From: an uncultured Eubacteriales bacterium
Lineage (GTDB): Bacteria > Bacillota > Clostridia > Oscillospirales > Oscillospiraceae
NCBI GenBank assembly: GCA_900319275.1
Contig: ONNS01000012.1
Span: 44,174 to 108,173, forward strand
Direction: 5' to 3'
Length of the DNA: 64,000 nt
The position numbers and the translations under genes were made by a program. Each line of letters opens with the position of its first letter. Within the stretch, counting starts at the first letter, position 1. The notes under the pieces are model-generated. The model saw only the letters and a list, made by a program, of their open reading frames with translations. It was not told the origin of the DNA and did not search any database. Shown here in pieces: positions 58,664 through 64,000 of this stretch.

Positions 58664-58773
58664 AAGCGCAAAGCGCTTATTATATTTGATATTACGCCGT
58701 TTTTCTCGCCGCTCGCGCGGCAACCGAAAAACATGGCGAATTATACCATAAGTCCTTCGGCCTTATGGTATAC
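58658..58773. repeat. Three-hairpin dispersed repeat, copy 2 (Nudix gene leader)
   Basis: Inverted copy of the element at 4514-4632: 11-bp hairpin (58659-58669 with 58673-58683), middle hairpin with GTTTTTC/GAAAAAC ends (58699-58732) and third hairpin TATACCATAAG/CTTATGGTATA (58742-58752 with 58762-58772). Between copies the middle block and its flanks are nearly identical, while the outer stems differ by paired changes that keep the fold. Confidence 0.85.
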
Positions 58774-58796
58774 TGATCGACGGAGATGATCAATTG

Positions 58797-59297
58797 ATGG
58801 AAATGAACTATTGCATGGAATGCGGCGGAAAGCTGCATCTGAAATACCACGAAACCGAAGAACGTGAGATCCCCTATTGTGATAACTGCGGCGATTTTCG
58901 CTACCCGATGTTCAATACGGCCATCAGCGCCATTATTTTAAACGAGGCAAAGGACCGCGTCTATCTGATCAAACAGTACGGCAAGCCTACCTATGTGCTC
59001 GTGGCCGGCTACGTTAACCAGGGTGAAGACGCCGAGGACGCGGTGCGGCGCGAGATTCAGGAGGAAATGGGCTTAACCGTAACTGCGATGCGCTTCAACC
59101 GCAGCCACTATTACGCGCGCAGCAATACGCTGATGCTGAATTTCACAGTCACCGTGGCCGAAGATATGCCGCACCCGAATTGGGAAATCGATTCCTGGAG
59201 CTGCTTCACGATCGAGGAAGCCAAAAACAACATCCGCCCGCACAGCTTGGCCCAGATCTTTTTGAACGGCTATTTTGACGGAGAATACCCGTTCTGA
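58797..59297 (+). CDS. Nudix hydrolase with zinc ribbon
   Basis: A roughly 166-residue protein: N-terminal zinc ribbon (CMECGG...CDNCGD) and a Nudix domain with the box GYVNQGEDAEDAVRREIQEEMGL (G-x5-E-x7-REUxEExGU complete). The combination resembles NudC-type NADH pyrophosphatases, but the NudC-specific SQPWPFPxS motif is absent, so the substrate is open. Start: TTG 58794, ATG 58797 or ATG 58803; GGAG is 8, 11 and 17 bases away respectively. Confidence 0.88.
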   Translation: MEMNYCMECGGKLHLKYHETEEREIPYCDNCGDFRYPMFNTAISAIILNEAKDRVYLIKQYGKPTYVLVAGYVNQGEDAEDAVRREIQEEMGLTVTAMRFNRSHYYARSNTLMLNFTVTVAEDMPHPNWEIDSWSCFTIEEAKNNIRPHSLAQIFLNGYFDGEYPF

Positions 59298-59325
59298 TTC
59301 ATTTTTCACTTATTATTTGCAAAAG

Positions 59326-59363
59326 AAAAGACAGCCGACCGTATTTCGGATCGGCTGTCTTTT
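59326..59363. terminator. Bidirectional terminator
   Basis: 13-bp perfect stem (59326-59338 with 59351-59363) with A- and T-rich flanks, between the converging Nudix gene and the small helical gene. Confidence 0.88.
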
Positions 59364-59369
59364 CTTGCC

Positions 59370-59564
59370 TCAAAGAGCGGAATAGGCGGCGACTCTGGCG
59401 TCCAGATTGGCCTCCAGGGTCTCCAGGCTGCGGGTATAATCCGCTTTGGTGATTGCATTTCGAGCAAGGAATGCATCCAGCGTGGCCTTTTGCTTCTCAA
59501 AAAGCTTGAGGTCTTTCTGCATTGCCGTCAGGTTGCTCCAATCTTCCAGAATACCAACATCCAT
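59370..59564 (-). CDS. Small helical protein of unknown function
   Basis: A 64-residue, charged, probably all-helical protein (MDVGILEDWSNLTAMQKDL...). The ATG at 59564 follows AGAGGG by eight bases; the longer frame has no such site. No cysteine, no membrane segment. Heptad-like spacing of hydrophobic residues suggests a helical hairpin. No family recognised and no clear promoter found. Confidence 0.6.
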   Translation of the reverse strand: MDVGILEDWSNLTAMQKDLKLFEKQKATLDAFLARNAITKADYTRSLETLEANLDARVAAYSAL

Positions 59565-59916
59565 GAAAAATCCCTCTTCTCTGCATTTTTCACTTTCCAG
59601 GGCCGTCGGCGGTTCCGACGACCGAAGACACACAACGCGAGAGATCGTAGCACAGAGAATAAGAAAAAAACAGTCTTGACTTTTCCCGGGAAATGTGATA
59701 CGGGCATTTCACCAAACCGGCAGTCACGCCGAATTGCATCCTTTTTTAAGTAAAATGGTGCCGTTCACCATATAACATCTGCATAAACCATATTCTGCCG
59801 CAGTTGCAAATCTGTCGAAAATAGTCTATACTGTATCTGTTGTTCGAAAACTGGAAACAATCGAGCAGCGTATCGAAGATATGGATTCATCGATCGAAAT
59901 GAAGGAGCGATGCCCC
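59565..59916. other. Intergenic region before the carboxypeptidase gene
   Basis: Apart from the promoter at 59804 and ribosome binding sites at both ends I see only a small inverted repeat (AAATG...CATTT, about 59690-59710). No open frame here looks real. Confidence 0.5.
59804..59832 (+). promoter_or_regulatory. Promoter of the carboxypeptidase-HAD unit
   Basis: TTGCAA (59804-59809) and TATACT (59827-59832), spacer 17 bases, about 80 bases before the ATG. Confidence 0.7.
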
Positions 59917-61242
59917 ATGAAATGGAAGAAAACGCTGGCCCTGCTGGTTCTCTGCCCGCTGATGCTGCTCTCGCCGTCAATCCCGGCCGTGGCCGACGGC
60001 CCCCGCCCCTATCTGCTCACTGTGGAGCTACCCAGCGGCAGCACGGCCTCCGTTCGCGCGTATCAGGACAGCTACGCCGACAATCTCTATCTGTCCCTGG
60101 CCGATCTCAGCCGTGTCCTCAACGGCACGCCCAAGCAGTTTTCCATCCGGCGGGAAAACGACACCTACTACGTCCAGAGCGGTGAGAATCCGCGTTTGAC
60201 GACCAATGCCGCCACCAACAATATGCCCTCCATTGCCTATCTGAACACCTACCGCAACAAGCTGGTCGTGGACGATCATGAAAAACGCATATACACCTAT
60301 GACACCGGCAGCGATCTGTACATGAGCCTGACCGACATCATGCTGCTCTTTGATTTCACCATTGTCCAGGACAGTCGCGAGCGCGTCCGGCTGCAGCTTG
60401 ACGCCCCTTTCGACCCGAGTCTTGAAGCCATGAAGGCCGCCGGTTATTTCGACGCGTTCAGCGCCGTTCTGCTGGGCGACGCCTACAACGGCAAGGTGCT
60501 CTTTGCGGCAAACGCCGAAAGCCCCGTCCCCATTGCCAGCATCAGCAAGTTGATGACCTATGTTCTCATGCGCGAGGCAATGGACGCCGGCACGCTGCAC
60601 AGCGACGATGCGATCGTGATTTCGGCCGATGCGTCGGCTCTATCCTATAGTGCGGACGGTACGATCGGCATGTCCACCGGCTATGTCGTACCGCTGCAGG
60701 AGCTGACCGAAGCCATGCTTGTCGCCTCGAGCAATGAGAGCTGTCTGGCCATTGCCGAGCACATGGCCGGCAGTGAACAGGCTTTCGTCAACCGGATGAA
60801 CGCCCGTGCCGCCGAAATGGGACTCTATTCTGCGACGTTCTACACGCCGCACGGTCTGCCCAAGTACAGCCGCGACCCGCTCCCTGCCAAATGTCAGAAC
60901 ACCATGAGCGCGAAAGACCTCTTCGATCTCTCGGCCTATATTCTGCAAACTTACCCCGATATCACCGACATTACAGCCCGGCAGTATGTGCACATGGCCA
61001 CGATGGACTATACGACAGCCAACTCCAATCCCCTGCTGTTCAACATGGAGGGGATCTCCGGGCTGAAAACCGGCTCGACCAACAAGGCCGGCTCCTGCGT
61101 GGTCGTGTCGATGCCGATGGACTGCGGCGGCACGACGCACAATATCATTGCCGTCGTCCTCGGTGCCGAGACGGCCGACGTTCGCGGCCAGTGCGCGCAG
61201 ATATTGTTGGAATATGCCCGGAATCACTATACGGGAAATTGA
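59917..61242 (+). CDS. D-alanyl-D-alanine carboxypeptidase (S11) with extra N-terminal domain
   Basis: A 441-residue secreted penicillin-binding protein. Signal peptide about 1-27 (LALLVLCPLMLLSPSIPAVADG). Residues about 30-170 form a beta-rich domain like the copper amine oxidase N-terminal (stalk) repeat (LYLSLADLSRVLNG, LYMSLTDIMLLFDF). The S11 catalytic domain has SISK, SSN and KTG(S). It trims cell-wall pentapeptides outside the cell. It lacks the usual C-terminal amphipathic anchor. Start at 59917 follows GAAGGAG. Confidence 0.9.
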   Translation: MKWKKTLALLVLCPLMLLSPSIPAVADGPRPYLLTVELPSGSTASVRAYQDSYADNLYLSLADLSRVLNGTPKQFSIRRENDTYYVQSGENPRLTTNAATNNMPSIAYLNTYRNKLVVDDHEKRIYTYDTGSDLYMSLTDIMLLFDFTIVQDSRERVRLQLDAPFDPSLEAMKAAGYFDAFSAVLLGDAYNGKVLFAANAESPVPIASISKLMTYVLMREAMDAGTLHSDDAIVISADASALSYSADGTIGMSTGYVVPLQELTEAMLVASSNESCLAIAEHMAGSEQAFVNRMNARAAEMGLYSATFYTPHGLPKYSRDPLPAKCQNTMSAKDLFDLSAYILQTYPDITDITARQYVHMATMDYTTANSNPLLFNMEGISGLKTGSTNKAGSCVVVSMPMDCGGTTHNIIAVVLGAETADVRGQCAQILLEYARNHYTGN

Positions 61243-61260
61243 TTGAAACGGAGATCTCCC

Positions 61261-61914
61261 ATGCGCTACGACGCCATTTTATTTGATATGGACGGCACCG
61301 TTCTGAATACCCTCGACGATCTGCATGACAGTGTCAACACGGCGCTGCGCCAATTTCATCTGCCCGAGCGCAGCGTTGACGAGGTACGCGCCGCACTTGG
61401 CAACGGCTCGCGCTATCTGATTGAGCACAGTGTCCCCGACGGCACGCCGTCCGCACTAATCGAGCAGATCCTGTCTTTCTACGGTCCTTGGTACACCGCG
61501 CACAGCCGCATCAAAACCCGCCCCTACCCGGGCATTGTGGAGCTGATGCATCGGCTGAAGGGCAACGGGCTGCGCCTCGCGATTATCTCCAATAAGCCGG
61601 ACTCCGCCGTTCCGGCCCTGGCGGAAGAAAACTTCCCCGGCCTGCTGGAGCTCGCTGTAGGCGAGCGCGAGGGCATACGTAGAAAGCCCTCGCCGGACAT
61701 GATCTTCAAGGCCGTCGAGGGCTTGCAGCTTCCGCTGTCACGCTGTTTGTATGTGGGCGATTCGGAAGTGGATCTCGCCACGGCACGCGCGGCCGGGATC
61801 GACTGTGTATCTGTCACCTGGGGTTTTCGCACAAGTGCACAACTGCGCGAGGCGGGTGCCGCCGTACTGGTTGATACCGCCGAGGCGCTTGGCAATTGGA
61901 TCCTGAGCCGCTGA
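61261..61914 (+). CDS. HAD-superfamily phosphatase, phosphoglycolate phosphatase-like
   Basis: A 217-residue HAD hydrolase: motif I DMDGT (D9, D11), motif II in AIISNKP, the lysine in RRKPSPDM and motif IV GDSEVDLATARAAG. A four-helix cap lies between motifs I and II, as in Gph/PpaX. The substrate is uncertain (phosphoglycolate, pyrophosphate or another small phosphate). CGGAG precedes the ATG; the gene follows the carboxypeptidase by 18 bases. Confidence 0.88.
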   Translation: MRYDAILFDMDGTVLNTLDDLHDSVNTALRQFHLPERSVDEVRAALGNGSRYLIEHSVPDGTPSALIEQILSFYGPWYTAHSRIKTRPYPGIVELMHRLKGNGLRLAIISNKPDSAVPALAEENFPGLLELAVGEREGIRRKPSPDMIFKAVEGLQLPLSRCLYVGDSEVDLATARAAGIDCVSVTWGFRTSAQLREAGAAVLVDTAEALGNWILSR

Positions 61915-61921
61915 GCGGCTT

Positions 61922-63121
61922 TCACTGTGGGAACGCAAGCTGCAGTACATTGGCAAGGTCGGTAAACCAGCTGCGAAATGTGTGCCCGCCGTCACACACA
62001 TGGTGGAAGGCGTTTCGCCCGTCGATCAGGCTCGGATCTGCCTGCAGCATGTGGATATAGGCCTGCAGTACCTGCGTGCGGTTGAAGTCTGTCTTTCCGG
62101 TCCCCATGTACAGCAGGCGGATCGGGTATTGTTTCGCCCATTCGCTTGACTGCATGGCCAGGATGTCCTCGCCGATGTCAAGCCCTGAGAGCGGGGCGTA
62201 CACGCCGAACAGGTCCCGATTATCGCGCAGCCCGGACTCCACGGTATATAAAGCCCCGTCCGATGCCCCGATCATGGCAAAGTGTTCGCGTGCCGCGGCA
62301 ATGCCCACGGCCGTGCTGTCCTTTGCAAAGGTCGAATAGTTCGAACATACCGTTGGCAGTACGCCGGTCCGGATTTCCTTGCTCACACGGGACACCAGCA
62401 GATCATAGGAAGCGCTGCCGGACAGCCCCGGGGTTTCCATACTGACGATCAGCACCGGCGGGATCCGGTTCTCCTCGATCAGCCGGTCGACCACATCGAT
62501 GCCGCGCACTCTGATCGTACCGAAGGAAAACGACTGCTCCATCCAGGTCTCCATCCTGCCGCCGAGCCCGTGGATCAGCAGCGCAACCGGATACTGCTTT
62601 TGCGGATCGTAGCCGTAGGGAAGGTAAACGCTCAAGGTCTTGCGTACGGTCACGCCGGATTCATTTTCATAGGTGTACGGCAGCTTTTCCAATTTACCGT
62701 GCTGCGTCGCACCGCCGGCCAGCCCAGCGTCTATAATATCGTCGATCAATCCCGCGTCGCTGCCGCAGCGCGTACACTGCCCGCCGACGTAGTTATGCAG
62801 CACTGTTTCACCGCATACAGCACATACGCGGCTTTCCGCATCGTGCCTCAGATGCGGGCAGCGCTCCTGGCAGCGCGTGCATACACCATCTTCCCAGCTA
62901 TGCTCGCACGGCTCAGCCGGGTGCGTCGGCTGCGGGTTAACCGTCATTTGGGGCACCGGCGTCTCGTCTGAAATGATGATCACACCGGGCTCGGTTTCCA
63001 CTGCCGGCTCTCTGCCTTCCCTGACGATCAGTACGGTACAGACCGCAACAACCGCCAGCATGGCCAGCACAACACCGAGCAGGATTTTTTGCAGCAGCTC
63101 GCCGGGTGTTTTTTCTTCCAC
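61922..63121 (-). CDS. Membrane-anchored esterase with zinc-ribbon repeats
   Basis: A 399-residue protein: short cytoplasmic start, one membrane helix (about 12-33), a spacer, then three cysteine pairs of zinc-ribbon type (CTRCQ, CAVCG, CTRCG; about 73-120) and a putative esterase domain (EstD/S9-like alpha/beta hydrolase, about 150-399) with KTLSVYLPYGYDPQKQYPVALLIHGLGG, a nucleophile elbow-like MIGASDGA and a late GGHTFRSW histidine. The elbow deviates from the usual G-x-S-x-G-G. The domain should face outside. Substrate unknown. Its stop is seven bases from the converging HAD gene. Confidence 0.82.
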   Translation of the reverse strand: MEEKTPGELLQKILLGVVLAMLAVVAVCTVLIVREGREPAVETEPGVIIISDETPVPQMTVNPQPTHPAEPCEHSWEDGVCTRCQERCPHLRHDAESRVCAVCGETVLHNYVGGQCTRCGSDAGLIDDIIDAGLAGGATQHGKLEKLPYTYENESGVTVRKTLSVYLPYGYDPQKQYPVALLIHGLGGRMETWMEQSFSFGTIRVRGIDVVDRLIEENRIPPVLIVSMETPGLSGSASYDLLVSRVSKEIRTGVLPTVCSNYSTFAKDSTAVGIAAAREHFAMIGASDGALYTVESGLRDNRDLFGVYAPLSGLDIGEDILAMQSSEWAKQYPIRLLYMGTGKTDFNRTQVLQAYIHMLQADPSLIDGRNAFHHVCDGGHTFRSWFTDLANVLQLAFPQ

Positions 63122-63151
63122 GTTCCTATCCTCTGTTTCTTTGTTTTTTCC

Positions 63152-63180
63152 AGTATACTATCAAAGCGGTTGCCGGTCAA
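63152..63180 (-). promoter_or_regulatory. Promoter of the esterase gene
   Basis: On the minus strand TTGACC (63180-63175) and TATACT (63157-63152), spacer 17 bases, about 30 bases before the ATG. Confidence 0.75.
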
Positions 63181-63326
63181 TGGAAGAACATGCGATTTTT
63201 CTCCGGAGCGGCTTTATTCCTTCTTCGGGGCAGACGAATCATACTCGCCAGTATCCCGCGCTTATTCCGGTTTTCACTGATACGCCCGGCATGACAGACG
63301 ACGGGCGCTTGGAGGTAAAAGGATGA
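63180..63326 (+). CDS. Possible 48-residue coupled upstream ORF
   Basis: An open frame from ATG 63180 ends in TGA overlapping the next gene's ATG (ATGA at 63323-63326). There is no clear binding site and the peptide (MEEHAIFLRSGFIP...) matches nothing I know. It may be a leader ORF or chance. Confidence 0.2.
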   Translation: MEEHAIFLRSGFIPSSGQTNHTRQYPALIPVFTDTPGMTDDGRLEVKG

Positions 63327-63904
63327 AAAAACATCTGTTTCTGACCGGCCCCTCGGGCATCGGTAAGACGACGCTGCTGCGTGAAGAACTGGGCTGGATG
63401 CTGCAGACTGCGGGCGGTCTTGCAACCGTGCGCGAGTGTGACAGCAGCGGCCGTGTGCTCGGCTACGATCTGCTGCCCGCCGCCGCACTTGGCGGTGTCG
63501 AGGGCTATACACCGCTGCGGTTTTTAGACTACAGCGTCGACCCGCCCGTGCGTGACAACGAGGTTTTCCGCAGCGAGGGCGTCCGACTGTTGAACGAAGC
63601 GCCGTACTACAGCTTTGCCCTGCTCGATGAGATCGGCGGCTATGAACTGCTGATACCCGAATTTCGACATGCGCTTGAGGAGCTTTTGAACAGCGAGACG
63701 CCGATCATCGGTGTGCTCAAAGGCCGTGAAAATGCCGCCGCGCTTCAGCGCCGCTTCGCTCTCGGCAACAAGTTTCAACTGCAGCTCGAACAGCTTTACT
63801 CGGCGCTCAGCCGGGACGAAGACACTGTGATCCTGACCATGACAAAGCTGGGAGATCCGATCTGCCGCAACGTCGTGGCCCAATGGGTGCGCGAATACAC
63901 ATAG
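63323..63904 (+). CDS. THEP1-like nucleoside-triphosphatase
   Basis: A 193-residue P-loop NTPase of the NTPase_1 (THEP1) family: Walker A LTGPSGIGKTTLL (7-19) and Walker B FALLDEIGGYEL. Family members hydrolyse NTPs in vitro; the biological role is unknown. GGAGG lies seven bases before the ATG. No gene is recognisable downstream before the window ends. Confidence 0.85.
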   Translation: MKKHLFLTGPSGIGKTTLLREELGWMLQTAGGLATVRECDSSGRVLGYDLLPAAALGGVEGYTPLRFLDYSVDPPVRDNEVFRSEGVRLLNEAPYYSFALLDEIGGYELLIPEFRHALEELLNSETPIIGVLKGRENAAALQRRFALGNKFQLQLEQLYSALSRDEDTVILTMTKLGDPICRNVVAQWVREYT

Positions 63905-64000
63905 GGTGAGGGGACTTGAACACCTGCCGCCTGTGAGCACCCCTTTTCGGCGCTTTTTGTCCCGCCTCACTTGCTGGGCGCCAGCCCAGCGGCGTTCGTT
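63905..64000. other. Window end without recognisable gene
   Basis: The last 96 bases hold only short open frames. A GTG at about 63934 opens a frame to the edge, but its nearest GTGAGGGG is about 20 bases away, so no start is called. Confidence 0.4.

Overview
The window looks like a chromosomal stretch of a GC-rich, spore-forming anaerobic Firmicute, most likely an Oscillospirales-type gut Clostridium. I infer this from the spoIIA operon (SpoIIAA-SpoIIAB-SigF), GerW/YtfJ with its DUF2953 partner, a SpoIVFB-like protease, a T-box in front of valS, the clostridial IspH-ribosomal protein S1 fusion, a DUF1540 protein and a 2-hydroxyacyl-CoA dehydratase activase-like giant protein. Most genes lie on the minus strand. 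No rRNA, CRISPR array, insertion sequence or prophage was seen; one tRNA gene (Pro, CGG) is present.

Layout. 1-2106: the start of a cut-off gene, a TetR repressor whose own promoter is covered by a near-perfect palindrome, and a FucO-like iron alcohol dehydrogenase. 2107-4653: prfC with a degenerate cyclodeaminase-family gene. 4654-10832: a phnD-phnC-phnE-phnE importer flanked by two nucleotide-phosphatase genes (surE upstream, a cytoplasmic 5'-nucleotidase family enzyme downstream) and no C-P lyase. 10837-17846: pcrA, the spoIIA operon, and valS behind a T-box. 17847-24704: a PMT-like glycosyltransferase, a shortened thioredoxin-reductase-like flavoprotein, glnS, a small Cys-rich protein and a pncA-pncB NAD salvage operon. 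24705-33772: a long minus-strand operon (M50 protease, scpA, scpB, ytfI, gerW, dac, rluB, BaiN-like, cmk, ispH-rpsA). 33869-40654: the proteostasis cluster tig-clpP-clpX-lon-engB. 40686-48241: metallophosphoesterase, DUF1540, rbgA-rnhB-yraN, lepB, rplS, a radical SAM pair and a SpoIVF-like pair. 48317-53321: VanZ, tRNA-Pro, a secreted GH3/LD-carboxypeptidase fusion and uppP. 53326-64000: the giant activase-like protein, an rRNA methyltransferase, a Nudix hydrolase, a penicillin-binding carboxypeptidase, a HAD phosphatase, an anchored esterase and a THEP1-like NTPase.

The most unusual signals are: (1) a Lon protease with an intact reading frame but a precise 20-residue deletion that removes the Walker A lysine and the following helix while leaving Walker B, sensor and protease residues; (2) a roughly 100-120 bp three-hairpin repeat that occurs three times, always directly upstream of a gene and in the same orientation relative to it (prfC, clpP, Nudix gene); (3) a single secreted polypeptide joining a NagZ-type hexosaminidase to an S66 muropeptide LD-carboxypeptidase; (4) a thioredoxin-reductase-like protein lacking the NADPH-phosphate motif; (5) a minimal SpoIVFA-like gene coupled to the SpoIVFB-like protease; and (6) the nucleotidase-flanked phosphonate-type importer.

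Promoter and terminator calls rest on visual matching of -35/-10 boxes with 16-18 bp spacing and on perfect or near-perfect stems with T-runs; none was tested computationally.
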